Notes: generated from the sequence alone by a model not told the origin. A DNA stretch of 64,000 nucleotides from Bradyrhizobium sp. ORS 278 (GCF_000026145.1 NC_009445.1:4836001-4900000); one strand, 5' to 3'; counted from the first letter of the stretch, positions 1 to 8,770 are shown. Numbers and translations are program-made.

Positions 1-153
1 GACCTCCTCGCCGGATGTCTCCTTGTTCTCGCTTGGCCTCGCGCGCTTCGGCTGCGCGAATGTCGGTGCGGTGAGCACGGCGGGCGCGGCGACGGCCGCG
101 ACGATGCCGGTGAGCAGCAGCCGGCGCCGCCGGCTGGAGACAATCAGATCCAT
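1..153 (-). CDS. Exported protein of unknown function, N-terminal fragment
   Basis: Only the first 51 codons lie inside the window; the gene continues beyond the left edge. The visible part starts MDLIVSSRRRRLLLTG, followed by an Ala/Val-rich hydrophobic stretch ending PTFAQ, then a charged segment. The arginine cluster before the hydrophobic core resembles a Sec or Tat-like export signal with a cleavage site after AQ. An AAGGGAG ribosome binding site lies a few bases upstream of the ATG. Nothing of the mature domain is visible, so no function can be given. Confidence 0.6.
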   Translation of the reverse strand, partial: MDLIVSSRRRRLLLTGIVAAVAAPAVLTAPTFAQPKRARPSENKETSGEEV

Positions 154-343
154 CAGGATGCTCCCTTTCGAGCGATCGGATTGCACGGTCGTCCCACGGC
201 GATCAGCGCCAGTGGTGCCCTGGCTGGCCGGCATCGGGAATGCTTGGCCAGGCCGCGCCTCAACCGGCGGCGAGCGCCCACGTTCCAATCCGCGACAAGG
301 CGTGCGAGGCTACGCACGACACGATCCTCACGGAGCCGACATC

Positions 344-733
344 ATGGTCCATCACGGCGGATGCCTCTGCGGCGCGGTGCGCTTCGAATGCCGGGGCGAG
401 CCGATCAACGTCCGTATCTGCCATTGCCGAAACTGTCAGAAAGCGACGGGCGCGCCCTATTTCGCCCGCGCGCTGTTCTCGCATGAGGCGCTGACGATCC
501 ATGGCGACGCTGCGCGCTTCCCCTCGTCCGATGCGCTCGACCGGATGTTCTGCCCGCGCTGCGGGACGCGGCTGTTCTCCTGGCGCAAGACCCGCCCGGT
601 GGTCGGCGTCGCGCTAGCCTGCTTCGACGAGCCCGGTGCGTTCGCGCCGACCGAGCACATCTGGACCTCGGCCAGGATCGGCTGGGTCGCAATCAATGAC
701 GGCCTGCCGCAATTTCCGGAGAATCCCGCGTAG
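344..733 (+). CDS. GFA-family (glutathione-dependent formaldehyde-activating-like) zinc protein
   Basis: A 129-residue protein with the full cysteine pattern of the GFA/CENP-V fold: GGCLCGA (Cys7, Cys9), CHCRNC (Cys26, Cys28, Cys31) and CPRCG (Cys70, Cys73), which bind zinc in this family. Characterised members react with formaldehyde and glutathione, but most paralogues have no proven substrate, so the specific reaction is inference. The reading frame stays open further upstream, but the ATG at 344 has a GGAG site and begins the conserved MxHxGGCLCG block. It is a single gene, reading towards the M50 protease. Confidence 0.85.
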   Translation: MVHHGGCLCGAVRFECRGEPINVRICHCRNCQKATGAPYFARALFSHEALTIHGDAARFPSSDALDRMFCPRCGTRLFSWRKTRPVVGVALACFDEPGAFAPTEHIWTSARIGWVAINDGLPQFPENPA

Positions 734-789
734 CATCGCGGAACCGTCATGCCTATCTAGGGCTGACACAGCTTTCGGAACCCGCGCCC

Positions 790-1470
790 TTGAACCTCTC
801 GCTCGCCGGCATCTCCGCCTGGATCCTGCCGGTCATCATCGCCATCACCTTCCACGAGGCCGCGCACGCCTATGTCGCCTGGCGCTTCGGCGATGACACC
901 GCGTTGCAACTCGGTCGCGTCAGCTTCAACCCGCTCCGGCACATCGACCCGTTCGGGACGATCCTGCTGCCAGGCATGCTGCTGCTGTCGGGATCCCCCT
1001 TCGTGTTCGGCTATGCCAAGCCGGTCCCGGTCAATTACCGCAACCTGCAGCCGCTGCGGGCCGGCATGATCATGGTGGCCCTCGCAGGACCGGCGACCAA
1101 CATCGCGCTGGCGCTGGCTGCCGCGCTTGCCTTCCACGCCATGCCGCTGGTGCCGGTGGAGGGCACGCCGTGGGTCGCGCGCACGCTTTATATCGCCTTC
1201 TCGTTCAACATCCTGCTGGCGGTGTTCAACATGCTCCCGATACCGCCGCTCGACGGCAGCCGGATCGCGGTCGGCCTTCTGCCAGGACTTCTGGCGCGGC
1301 CTTTTGCCCGGCTCGAGCCCTATGGCATGCTGATTCTGATCGGATTTTTGATCCTGCTGCCCCTGGCAGGTTCCCAGTTCGGTCTTAATCTTGATCTTGT
1401 GTCAAGGCTGGTCCGCGCCACGACCGATTCTCTCCAGCAATTGATTCTGTTATTGACGGGTAACGCCTAA
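790..1470 (+). CDS. Site-2 protease family (M50) membrane metalloprotease
   Basis: A 226-residue polytopic membrane protein. The zinc-binding HEAAH motif sits at residues 22-26 inside the first membrane segment, and the second active-site motif NMLPIPPLDGSR lies about 130 residues later; the Asp in LDG is the third metal ligand of site-2 proteases. This compact form without a PDZ domain is the widespread 'rhomboid-like YdiL/SpoIVFB-type' M50 subgroup, which cleaves membrane-embedded substrates; the substrate is unknown. The start is a TTG, chosen because it leaves only about 20 residues before HExxH as usual in the family. No strong ribosome binding site is visible. Confidence 0.88.
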   Translation: MNLSLAGISAWILPVIIAITFHEAAHAYVAWRFGDDTALQLGRVSFNPLRHIDPFGTILLPGMLLLSGSPFVFGYAKPVPVNYRNLQPLRAGMIMVALAGPATNIALALAAALAFHAMPLVPVEGTPWVARTLYIAFSFNILLAVFNMLPIPPLDGSRIAVGLLPGLLARPFARLEPYGMLILIGFLILLPLAGSQFGLNLDLVSRLVRATTDSLQQLILLLTGNA

Positions 1471-1511
1471 GTCTTTCGCATCCGGGACGGCAAACGAACT
1501 CCGAGGCACTC

Positions 1512-1934
1512 TTGGTCAAAGCCGCTGACATGATGATCGCGCGCCGCGCCGACACGCGCGCCCGCGCCGATTTTGCGACATGGAAGATGATCGCCAAGCT
1601 GAACGGCGCCTCCGGGCTGCCCCCGGCCGCTCAGGAGTTCCTGGCGAGCTACAAGACCCGGCTCGCCGACATGACGGAGCACGAGGCGACCGAGGCCACC
1701 ATCCGCGAGATGTACAAGGCCTATTATGCCGAGATGGGCGGCGGCGGCGCACCGCCCGAGGTGAAGCCGGTCAAGGCCGAGCCGGTCACCGACAACGTCA
1801 CCGCGTTCCGCAAGCTGCCGCCGAAACCGAAGGCCTCACCGAGCGGTCCCGCTGCGCAACGCAAGATGCCGGTGGCGCTGATCTTCGCTGCGCTTTGCGC
1901 GGTCTATGTCGCGATCAGGCTGTATTGGCCTTAA
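1512..1934 (+). CDS. Small C-tail-anchored membrane protein, unknown function
   Basis: A 140-residue protein I do not recognise. Residues 1-75 are charged and helical-looking, with many Ala/Glu/Arg; residues 78-115 are Pro/Lys-rich and probably disordered; the last about 20 residues (PVALIFAALCAVYVAIRLYW) form one membrane segment at the extreme C terminus. The TTG start has GAGG at a suitable distance; an ATG at 1530 is the alternative. It follows the protease gene by 41 bases and may be co-transcribed. The topology would leave the bulk of the protein in the cytoplasm. Confidence 0.65.
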   Translation: MVKAADMMIARRADTRARADFATWKMIAKLNGASGLPPAAQEFLASYKTRLADMTEHEATEATIREMYKAYYAEMGGGGAPPEVKPVKAEPVTDNVTAFRKLPPKPKASPSGPAAQRKMPVALIFAALCAVYVAIRLYWP

Positions 1935-1967
1935 GCAAGCGCGCCGACTGAGATCTGGCGTGGAGGC

Positions 1968-2768
1968 TCAGGCCTTCTTCGCGGGCGGGAAGTTCACGAC
2001 GATCGACAAGAGAAACTCGTCGTCAGTCAGCTTGGCCGGCGGCTTGGGGAACTTCGTCCGCCGTATCATGTCCACGGCGGCGCGATCATAATCCTCATCC
2101 CCGGAGGACTCGGTCACATCTGCAGAGAGCACGGTGCCGACCCGGTTGATCGTGAACGTGACCCGGACGCTGCCGCCCTTGGTCTTGTTGCCGGGTGGAT
2201 ATTTCTGCTTCTCCCTGATCTCCAGGCTGATCCGGCGATGCCAGTCCTTGGTCTGGGCGTCGGGGGTCTTGCCCGTGCCGCGATCGGTCGCCTTGACGCG
2301 ATCGGCTTCGGGCACCTTCACGTCGAGGGTCTTGCGCGTCAAGTCCTCGGCCGCGGTGTGAGCCTCGGACGCATTGGTCTCGACTGCGGCGACCTTCTCC
2401 TCCTCGGTCGGCTTCTTCTCAGCAGTCGGCGACACTCGCTGGTCGGCCTCCTCCGTAGTGGTCGGCACACCCTTCTGCAGATCCGTCTGCTCTATTTCGG
2501 CCTTCTGCTCGGGCGTCGCGACCGCGGCCGTGTCAGCGGCGGACTCGGTGCTGGACGGCTCGTCCGACTGCTCGACCTTCGGCGCGGCGATCTCGACGTC
2601 GATGACCTCGGCTGCGACGCCAAGTCCGCCGTTGTCATCGTCCCCGCTCGCCCTCGTCAAGGCGAACGCCATACCGCCGGCATGGAGTCCAACCGCCACA
2701 AGCCCAGCGATCAGCCATGCGGCGCGCGACGTAGTTGTGAGGGACTCGAGCTCGCTCATGCCGGACAC
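1968..2768 (-). CDS. tonB: TonB energy-transducing protein
   Basis: A 266-residue TonB. One N-terminal membrane helix (about residues 16-36), then a long Glu/Thr/Ala/Pro-rich periplasmic linker, then the C-terminal TonB fold from about residue 185: KYPPGNKTKGG, VRVTFTINRVG and the terminal KFPKPP...LSIVVNF strand region. TonB couples the ExbB-ExbD proton channel to outer-membrane receptors. It is the last gene of the receptor-hydroxylase-exbB-exbD-tonB operon, 6 bases after exbD. An internal ATG at 2759 is a possible start. The linker is acidic rather than the classic Lys-Pro/Glu-Pro type. Confidence 0.92.
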   Translation of the reverse strand: MSGMSELESLTTTSRAAWLIAGLVAVGLHAGGMAFALTRASGDDDNGGLGVAAEVIDVEIAAPKVEQSDEPSSTESAADTAAVATPEQKAEIEQTDLQKGVPTTTEEADQRVSPTAEKKPTEEEKVAAVETNASEAHTAAEDLTRKTLDVKVPEADRVKATDRGTGKTPDAQTKDWHRRISLEIREKQKYPPGNKTKGGSVRVTFTINRVGTVLSADVTESSGDEDYDRAAVDMIRRTKFPKPPAKLTDDEFLLSIVVNFPPAKKA

Positions 2769-2774
2769 GCGGGA

Positions 2775-3239
2775 TCAGGGTTGGGCCGCCGGAGCGGCAT
2801 TCCCGGGCGCTCCCGGCACCCGCTCCAGCGCGACCAGCTTGAACTTGTAGCCGGCGCTGCGCAGCAGCTCCAGCACCTCCATGACCTCACCATAGGGGGC
2901 CGCGCGATCGGCGCGCAGGAACACGGTACGATCGTCGGTCGGATGGTCAGCCATCGCCCGATTCAGCTCCGCCACGAGATCGATCCGCTTCACCGGCGTC
3001 TCACCGATCGCGATCGTAAGATCCGGCTTGATCGACACATAGGTCGGCTTGTCCGGCTTCTTCTGCGGCGTGGCGCTGGAGGACGGCAGGTCGATCGGCA
3101 GGTCGACGGTCGACAGCGGCGCGGCCACCATGAAGATGATCAGCAGCACAAGGATCACGTCGATGAACGGCGTGACGTTGATGTCGTGGGTTTCGTCGAA
3201 ATCGTCGTCGAGATCGCCTTCGGAGAGCGAGACAGCCAT
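2775..3239 (-). CDS. exbD: ExbD proton-channel subunit of the TonB system
   Basis: A 154-residue protein with one membrane helix near residues 25-45 (PFIDVILVLLIIFMV), which carries the Asp needed for proton movement in ExbD/TolR proteins, followed by a periplasmic domain of the expected size. Length and the NVTPFIDVILVLL signature are characteristic. It lies between exbB (6 bases before) and tonB (6 bases after), which supports assignment to the TonB rather than the Tol system; no tolQ, tolA, tolB or pal genes are nearby. Confidence 0.95.
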   Translation of the reverse strand: MAVSLSEGDLDDDFDETHDINVTPFIDVILVLLIIFMVAAPLSTVDLPIDLPSSSATPQKKPDKPTYVSIKPDLTIAIGETPVKRIDLVAELNRAMADHPTDDRTVFLRADRAAPYGEVMEVLELLRSAGYKFKLVALERVPGAPGNAAPAAQP

Positions 3240-3245
3240 CGCCTG

Positions 3246-4166
3246 CTACTCCGCCGCCCGCGCGTGGACGCTGACGTGGCTGCGGTCGAGATCGCGCGAC
3301 AGCAGCCGTCCCGTGGCGCCGGAGGCGCGGTTGACGAGCTCAAGATAGCCTTTCGTGACGCGCGAGAAGTGATTGTAGATGATGACGGCGGGGATCGCGG
3401 CAGCCAGGCCGATCGCAGTCGCGAGCAGCGCTTCGGCGATGCCCGGCGCGACCACCGCGAGGTTGGTGGTCTGCGATTTGGAGATGCCGATGAAGCTGTT
3501 CATGATGCCCCAGACGGTGCCGAACAGGCCGACGAAAGGCGAGATCGCGCCGACGGTGGCGAGCAGGCCCATGCCGACGCGGACGCGGCGCGCCTCGGCG
3601 CGGACGATCTCGCTGAAGCTCGACGCGGCCCGCTCCTTGATGCCCTCGTCGCTGTTCAACCCGGCCGACAGCCGCGCCTCCGTGATCGCCGCCTGCAGAA
3701 GCACGGCGGCGATGTTGCCGGATCGGTCCTTCCCCTGCCCGACCGCAAGCTGCGCCTCGGCAAGCGACTTCGCCGAAGTCAGCTTGCGCAGCGCGCCGAT
3801 CAGGCGACGGCGCAGCACCGAAAATTCGATGCTCTTGGCGATCAGGATGGTCCAGCTCGCGACCGAGGCCAGCGCCAGCGCGATCATCACCGCCTTGACG
3901 ACGATGTCGGCCTTGAGAAACATGCCGAGCGGCGACAGCTCGTCGAGCCCGGTGGCGATCGTCTTGCCCGTCCGCGCGCCACTCTCGGCACTGGTCGCGG
4001 CCTGCCCCGCGGCAGGCCGTGCCGACACGTCGGTCGAGATCGCCGGGGCCGGCGGCGTCGGCTGGCTGACCTGCTGGGCCCCCGCGGGAGCCGCGGCAAA
4101 AACGATTGCGAATGACAGGACGATTGCAAGCCTGGCAAAGAGCGATGTCATCATATCTCGGCTCAC
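3246..4166 (-). CDS. exbB: ExbB, TonB-system energizer
   Basis: A 306-residue MotA/TolQ/ExbB-family protein. It has a cleavable-looking signal sequence (residues 5-30 ending AGAQ), a Pro/Ala-rich periplasmic segment, then three membrane helices: about 85-110, and the conserved pair around 200-265 containing GLFGTVWGIMNSF and the GLAAAIPAVIIYN segment. The signal peptide plus extended N terminus matches the long ExbB form common in alphaproteobacteria. It forms the proton-conducting complex with ExbD. The start follows the hydroxylase stop by 17 bases. Confidence 0.94.
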   Translation of the reverse strand: MSRDMMTSLFARLAIVLSFAIVFAAAPAGAQQVSQPTPPAPAISTDVSARPAAGQAATSAESGARTGKTIATGLDELSPLGMFLKADIVVKAVMIALALASVASWTILIAKSIEFSVLRRRLIGALRKLTSAKSLAEAQLAVGQGKDRSGNIAAVLLQAAITEARLSAGLNSDEGIKERAASSFSEIVRAEARRVRVGMGLLATVGAISPFVGLFGTVWGIMNSFIGISKSQTTNLAVVAPGIAEALLATAIGLAAAIPAVIIYNHFSRVTKGYLELVNRASGATGRLLSRDLDRSHVSVHARAAE

Positions 4167-4183
4167 TGGAAAGTCTCAGGCCA

Positions 4184-4873
4184 CTAGACCTCGGCCCATT
4201 GCCGGATCAGATTGTGATAGATGCCGGTCAGCTTGACCGCATCGGGATCGTCCCTCCCGAAGCGTTCCGTCAAACTCTGGATCGTGGTGTCCAGATCGAA
4301 GATCATGCTCCGGACATGGGCATCCCGTATCATGCTCTGCATCCAGAAAAAAGAGGCGACCCGGGCCCCGCGCGTGACCGGCGTGACCATGTGAAGGCTC
4401 GATGACGGATACAGCACGGCATGCCCCGCCGGCAACTTGACTTCGTGGGAGCCGTAGGTGTCCTCGATCACAAGCTCGCCACCGTCATACGTGTCCGGCT
4501 CGGCGAGGAAGAGCGTCATCGACAGATCGGTGCGGATCCGCAGTCCCGTCAGCGGATCGCCGCGCACGGCGTTGTCGACATGGATGCCGAAATGGTCGCC
4601 GCGCGAGGACGTGTAGCGGTTGAACAGCGGCGGAAAGATCTGCAGCGGGATCGCCGCCGAGAGGAAGCGCGGATTCTTGGTCAGCGCCGTGATGACACGC
4701 TGGCCCAGCAGCCGCGCCGCCTCGCCGTCCGGGGGCAATTGCTCGTTGCGCTTGACCATGGCCGACTGCGCCCCGGCCGTCGAGCGGCCATCCTCCCACT
4801 CCGCCGCATCCATGATGCGGCGGAACTCAGCGACCTCGTCTTTGGACAGCACGTCCGGGATGCAGATCAGCAT
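4184..4873 (-). CDS. PKHD-type Fe(II)/2-oxoglutarate hydroxylase, PiuC/YbiX family
   Basis: A 229-residue 2-oxoglutarate-dependent dioxygenase. The metal triad is visible as HVD in GIHVDNAV and a later His in SLHMVTP, with the 2-oxoglutarate-binding Arg in GARVASFF. In Pseudomonas and E. coli, close relatives (PiuC, YbiX) lie beside catecholate siderophore receptors (PiuA, Fiu), and the same pairing occurs here: the ATG starts 2 bases after the receptor stop. The role in iron uptake is not well established; modification of the receptor or of siderophore-related molecules is a guess. Expression is expected to follow iron status with the operon. Confidence 0.93.
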   Translation of the reverse strand: MLICIPDVLSKDEVAEFRRIMDAAEWEDGRSTAGAQSAMVKRNEQLPPDGEAARLLGQRVITALTKNPRFLSAAIPLQIFPPLFNRYTSSRGDHFGIHVDNAVRGDPLTGLRIRTDLSMTLFLAEPDTYDGGELVIEDTYGSHEVKLPAGHAVLYPSSSLHMVTPVTRGARVASFFWMQSMIRDAHVRSMIFDLDTTIQSLTERFGRDDPDAVKLTGIYHNLIRQWAEV

Positions 4874-4875
4874 GA

Positions 4876-7323
4876 TCAGAACTTCGCGGTGGTGATGATG
4901 TAGAAGGCGCGGCCCGGCGCGACGGCGACGAACGGCACCGCGCTCCGATACAGCGTGTCGTAATAGAGCTTGTTGGTCAGGTTCTGCGCGTACAGCTTCA
5001 TCGTCCAGTTCTTGTCGATCTGCTTCTCGACGAAGGCGTCGAACCGCCAGTAGCTCGGCAACTCGTTGCCCGTGTTGGCCGCAAAGGTGCCGCCATAGAC
5101 CTTGGAGCGGTACACCGCCGTGCCGCCGACCTCCCAGCCATTGTCGAACTTGTATTTCGACAGCATGCTGAACGACTGGTGCGCGATGTTGGCGAGCTGC
5201 AGCCCGATGTTGGACGCGATGCCGCTCTGCGTGACCTTGGACTGCATCAGCACCAGGCCGCCGAAGATGCTCCAGCGGTCGGTGAGCCTGCCTTCCGCCT
5301 CGATGTCGATGCCCTGGATGCGATAGGCCGCGCCCGAGGTGAGGATGCTGTTGACCGTCTCGCGGGCATTGTCTTTGGTGGTCTGGAACAGCGCGCCGGA
5401 CACCAGGAGGTGGCGGTCGACCAGCTCCCATTTGGTACCGAGCTCGGCCGCCTTGTTGCGCTCCGGCCCGAGCAGGATGAGGCTGTTGGCGGGCACGCCG
5501 CCATAATCGGTGCCGGTCGCATCAAGCTCCGAGCCGAACGGATTGGCCGAGGTCGCATAGGCGGCGTAGATGCTGCCGATCGGCATCGGCTTGTAGACCA
5601 GGCCGACATTGTAGTTCACCAGGTCAGCGTTCATCTTCAGATAGCTGGTGTTGTTCGACGAGCCCATATTGTAGCCGTCGTAGCGCACGCCGCCATTGAC
5701 GATGATCGTGTCGCGCCAATATGCGGTGTCCATGGCGTAGACGCTGTTGGTGTTGACGCCGTAGCGCGTGGGATTTCCGACGAGAGACGGCGTAATGCCG
5801 AACGGGATGTTGGTGTATTGCGGCGAGTAGATGTTGACGCCCGTGACCGCGCCCGAGCTGGTCGAGCCGCCGCCGAACAGCTCCGACGACAGCCCCGTAT
5901 AGCGGTCGATCGAGATGTTCTCGTTCGAGAACTCCGTGCCGAGCACCGCGGTGTGCTTCACGCCCCAGGTGTCGAGCTTGAACGTGGCGTCGTTCTGGTT
6001 GGCCCAGACGTCGACGGTCTGAAAGCGGCTCTGCGCGCTCGCCGTCGTGGTCCAGAGCAGCGGGTTCGGGTTGGTCGTATTCGGGTTCTGCGGCAGCGTG
6101 CCGATGTAGTTCAGCTCGGAGTGCTCGCCACGGAACTTGCTGGTGAGCGTGATCGCTTCGTTGACCTTGTACTCCATCGTTCCGGTGCCGAAATCCTGCC
6201 GCGCGGCCTGGAAGTCGCGGTTGAGGAAGCCGTACCAGGTGCCGCGCGGAATGCCGGCCGAGGTCACCGGCACGTTGCCCTGCTTGTAATAAGGCACGCC
6301 GAAATCCGGGTAGCCGGAGAGATCGGTGTGGACGTAGTTGGTCGTGAATTTGAGATCCTCTGTCGGCGTCCATTTGGTCGACAGGAATGCGCCCCAGCGA
6401 TCGTCGGTGACGTAATTGCGCCCGGCGACGTTGGAATCCTGGAACAGACCGCCGGTGCGCACCGAGAAGGTCGGCGACACCACCTGGTTGACGTCCAGCG
6501 TCACCCGCTTCTGCTGGTCGGTGCCGAACTCGGTGTCCATCCGCTTGAAGTTGGTGTCGCCGGCCTGCTTGGTGACGATGTTGATGGCGCCGCCGGCGGT
6601 GCCGCGGCCGGCATAGGATGAGGCCGGGCCTCGCAGGATCTCGATCTGCTCGGTGAAGAAGTTCTCGCGGATCGACACGGCGGGATCGCGGATGCCGTCG
6701 ATGAAGACGTCGTTGCGGGCGTCGAAGCCGCGGATGAAGAAGCGGTCGCCGAACGCGTTGCCGCCCTCGCCCGAGCCCAGCGTGACGCCGGCCGTCGAGC
6801 GGCCGATCTCCTTCAGCGCCGTGACGTGCTTGTCCTGCAGCACCTCCTTGCTCATCACGGTGATCGTCTTCGGCGTGTTCAAGAGCGGCTCGGGAAACTT
6901 GCCCGAGGCCTGCACGCGGTTGACCTTGTAGGGCTCGGCCGCGTCCGCATAGGGGTTGGCATCGGGCGCCGTCAGTCCACCCGCATTGGGAAAGGCCACC
7001 GCAGCCTGCTGCGCGCCCTGCTGGCGCGCGGCGCGGCGCAGCGCATTGCGCGCGCGGACCTGCTCGGCGGACGGCTTTGAGGACGTCGGCTTGGCGCGCG
7101 CGACCGGCGCATCGACGTTCACCGGCGGCAGATCAGCAACGGGCTGCGCCTCGGCCGACGACAACGATGCCACCGCCATCAACCCGGCAACCGCCGACAC
7201 CTTGGTGACCAAGGGCCCTTCGCCCCGTCCGTCCATCAATCTCACCGCTGCGCCCTCGCGCAGCGAACGCGGTGCTCTCACCTGTCCCATGTATTCCAAA
7301 CGCCCCAGATCTTTATTCAACAT
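4876..7323 (-). CDS. TonB-dependent catecholate-siderophore-type receptor (Fiu/PiuA-like)
   Basis: An 815-residue outer-membrane receptor and first gene of the iron operon. The plug domain runs from about residue 135 ([17 protein letters not shown]) through [17 protein letters not shown] and the [17 protein letters not shown] block; the remainder is the beta-barrel, ending in the canonical aromatic terminus YIITTAKF. The linked PiuC-like gene suggests a catecholate ligand, but this is inference. The N terminus is odd: about 40 polar residues precede the hydrophobic export segment ([18 protein letters not shown]), so the true start may be the ATG at 7290 or 7236. No strong ribosome binding site decides this. 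Confidence 0.92.
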   Translation of the reverse strand: MLNKDLGRLEYMGQVRAPRSLREGAAVRLMDGRGEGPLVTKVSAVAGLMAVASLSSAEAQPVADLPPVNVDAPVARAKPTSSKPSAEQVRARNALRRAARQQGAQQAAVAFPNAGGLTAPDANPYADAAEPYKVNRVQASGKFPEPLLNTPKTITVMSKEVLQDKHVTALKEIGRSTAGVTLGSGEGGNAFGDRFFIRGFDARNDVFIDGIRDPAVSIRENFFTEQIEILRGPASSYAGRGTAGGAINIVTKQAGDTNFKRMDTEFGTDQQKRVTLDVNQVVSPTFSVRTGGLFQDSNVAGRNYVTDDRWGAFLSTKWTPTEDLKFTTNYVHTDLSGYPDFGVPYYKQGNVPVTSAGIPRGTWYGFLNRDFQAARQDFGTGTMEYKVNEAITLTSKFRGEHSELNYIGTLPQNPNTTNPNPLLWTTTASAQSRFQTVDVWANQNDATFKLDTWGVKHTAVLGTEFSNENISIDRYTGLSSELFGGGSTSSGAVTGVNIYSPQYTNIPFGITPSLVGNPTRYGVNTNSVYAMDTAYWRDTIIVNGGVRYDGYNMGSSNNTSYLKMNADLVNYNVGLVYKPMPIGSIYAAYATSANPFGSELDATGTDYGGVPANSLILLGPERNKAAELGTKWELVDRHLLVSGALFQTTKDNARETVNSILTSGAAYRIQGIDIEAEGRLTDRWSIFGGLVLMQSKVTQSGIASNIGLQLANIAHQSFSMLSKYKFDNGWEVGGTAVYRSKVYGGTFAANTGNELPSYWRFDAFVEKQIDKNWTMKLYAQNLTNKLYYDTLYRSAVPFVAVAPGRAFYIITTAKF

Positions 7324-7357
7324 CGCTCGCGCGGATCATTCGCAGTGCGATGCGTCG

Positions 7358-7386
7358 TTGGTATCGGGCGTGTTTCAGGGGGTCAA
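7358..7386 (-). promoter_or_regulatory. Candidate promoter of the siderophore-receptor operon
   Basis: On the minus strand TTGACC (7386-7381) and TACCAA (7363-7358) are separated by 17 bases, about 35 bases before the annotated receptor ATG. The -35 is good, the -10 weak, which would fit a promoter needing an activator. Inferred from sequence only. Confidence 0.35.
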
Positions 7387-7422
7387 TTTGAGGAGCCCTA
7401 ATTTGGCCTTGAATAGTTCCAG

Positions 7423-7439
7423 ATCAAAACAATTCTAAA
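7423..7439 (-). promoter_or_regulatory. Irr/ICE-like half-site, proximal copy
   Basis: The minus strand reads TTTAGAA-TTG-TTTTGAT. The first arm is a perfect match to the TTTAGAA-N3-TTCTAAA iron control element bound by Irr in Bradyrhizobium; the second arm matches 4 of 7. It lies about 100 bases before the receptor gene. Confidence 0.4.
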
Positions 7440-7462
7440 GACGCTGAACTAATAAGAAGGAA

Positions 7463-7479
7463 CTTGAAATCGTTCTAAA
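7463..7479 (-). promoter_or_regulatory. Irr/ICE-like half-site, distal copy
   Basis: The minus strand reads TTTAGAA-CGA-TTTCAAG: one perfect ICE arm and a 4-of-7 second arm. It is exactly 40 bases from the proximal copy and touches the hairpin at 7478-7503. Confidence 0.4.
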
Positions 7480-7503
7480 CAGCGCGATTTCCATCGCGCT
7501 GTT
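7478..7503 (-). terminator. Hairpin downstream of the small cytoplasmic-protein gene
   Basis: A perfect 11-base stem AACAGCGCGAT / ATCGCGCTGTT with loop TTCC. It lies 18 bases beyond the stop of the minus-strand gene at 7522 and is followed on that strand by only a short T run, so it is a probable but weak terminator. It insulates that gene from the iron operon promoter. Confidence 0.5.
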
Positions 7504-7521
7504 GTCGGGAGGCCGCACAAC

Positions 7522-7782
7522 TCAGCCGGCAGAGCCGGCCGGCTCGTCGCTGCTCGGCGGCTTCATCAGCGAGAACAGCTCGTCCACGGTCTGCACCGCG
7601 ATCCGGCGCACGCGCTCGGAATCGTCGATGCCCGCGATGCGCACGCCGTTGACGACGGCCCTGATCTCGTCGCGGAAATCGGTCAGGAAGCGCAGTGGAT
7701 CGCGCTGCTCGTTGGCGACGCGCGCGATCAGGCCGGTGACCAGGATCTGGCACGCGAGCATCTTGCCGTTCAGTTCTTCCAT
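7522..7782 (-). CDS. Small cytoplasmic protein, unknown function
   Basis: An 86-residue protein I do not recognise. It is mainly helical in composition (MEELNGKMLACQ, then several heptad-like stretches) and ends in a Pro/Ser-rich tail. No signal peptide, membrane helix or metal motif is visible. The ATG at 7782 is preferred because GGGAAG precedes it at a suitable distance; upstream in-frame ATGs at 7800 and 7839 have poorer sites. It is a single gene bounded by a hairpin downstream. Confidence 0.6.
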   Translation of the reverse strand: MEELNGKMLACQILVTGLIARVANEQRDPLRFLTDFRDEIRAVVNGVRIAGIDDSERVRRIAVQTVDELFSLMKPPSSDEPAGSAG

Positions 7783-8203
7783 CGAAGCTTCCCATCTCAT
7801 TGTCGGCGCATGGCGTCGCCTCTCCGGATATGCAGCCATGCTCAGGTTGAAAACTCGCGCTCGCGCGACGGCATCCTCGCAGCCGTCGACATCGCCCGCT
7901 TCTAATCAGCTCTCATCCGGCGCGACAAGACGGCAACAATACGTCGGCCGGCGGCTGTCGAGGACGAAGCGTCGGGCGTTGTCACCCGACCTCAAGGCTG
8001 GCGCTCGCGCGGCGACCTAGCTGAGGAGCGCAAGATCCCGGCGTGCGTCCGGCGCTATGAGATCGACGAGCGCCCCGTCGGTTGAGGCACACGCCTGAGC
8101 AAAGTTGGTTGCCTGACGATCCAGGCCCGACGACGCCATCCTTCAGCTCGCACTCAGGATGTTTCACCGGAAGACACAACTCAGGATCAGAACAACGTCC
8201 CGG
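7783..8203. other. Gene-poor intergenic stretch
   Basis: About 420 bases between the small minus-strand gene and marR. Several short open frames exist on both strands, but none has a convincing start, composition or family motif. I see no repeat or RNA gene here. Confidence 0.5.
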
Positions 8204-8665
8204 CTATTTGGCCGCGATGCCGGTTCTAGCCTCGGACAGCGCTTTGATGCGATCCTTCAGCGCGCGCAGGGTGGCGAGACTGCTGGTCACGGTCGCGTCC
8301 GGGATGTCCTGCAGCACGTCGGCGGCGATCCCGTCGCGCACCTCGTCGAGACTGTCGGCGAGCTCGCGGCCAGCCGCGGTGAGATAGAGTCGATTCGCGC
8401 GACGGTCCTTGGGATCGTGACGCCGCTCCAACAAACCCTGCTCGACGAGCCGGTCGAGCAGGCGCACCAGCGAGATCGGCTGCAGTTCCAGCACTTCTGC
8501 GAGATCGACCTGTGATAAACCTTCCTGCGCGCGAAGGCGAAACAACACCACCCACTGTGCGCGGGTTGTGCCGCGCTGCTTGGCACGCTGATCAATATAG
8601 TTGCGGAGAATGCGCGAGCTTTCGACAAGCTGCGCGATCAGCTGACGTCTGTCGTCCAGCGACAT
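8204..8665 (-). CDS. MarR-family transcriptional regulator (of the RND pump)
   Basis: A 153-residue MarR protein with the winged-helix core: the recognition region LSQVDLAEVLELQPISLVRLLDRL followed by the wing ERRHDPKDRRANRLYLT, where the DxRxxR pattern is diagnostic. MarR proteins bind palindromic operators and release on binding small aromatic ligands. The gene diverges from the adaptor-RND efflux operon, a common arrangement for a local repressor. The ATG at 8665 is chosen because GGGAGG lies 8 bases upstream; a longer frame from 8752 would run into the promoter region. Confidence 0.9.
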   Translation of the reverse strand: MSLDDRRQLIAQLVESSRILRNYIDQRAKQRGTTRAQWVVLFRLRAQEGLSQVDLAEVLELQPISLVRLLDRLVEQGLLERRHDPKDRRANRLYLTAAGRELADSLDEVRDGIAADVLQDIPDATVTSSLATLRALKDRIKALSEARTGIAAK

Positions 8666-8739
8666 GGCCGTGACCTCCCGTGAAGTCTTTTGATCGCACC
8701 GCGAAGCTTGCCAATTGTTTAGGTTCGGCCGAGCTGTCG

Positions 8740-8770
8740 TGTGTTTACACATTAATTGCGAGCATACTAT
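8740..8770 (+). promoter_or_regulatory. Promoter and candidate MarR operator of the RND efflux operon
   Basis: TGTGTTTACACA (8740-8751) is an inverted repeat whose core TTTACA (8744-8749) also serves as a -35 element; TACTAT (8765-8770) lies 15 bases on as a -10. A regulator bound to the repeat would block the promoter. It sits in the marR-efflux divergent space. Operator identity is inference. Confidence 0.45.

Noticed and set aside
23..733. Long open frame extending the GFA gene upstream
   Set aside because: The first 107 codons have no family similarity and run across the start of the opposite-strand exported protein; the conserved GFA start is at 344.
2238..4115. 625-codon plus-strand frame opposite tonB-exbD-exbB
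   Set aside because: It is very rich in Arg/Asp/Gly/His, as expected opposite high-GC genes, and three well-recognised genes occupy the other strand.
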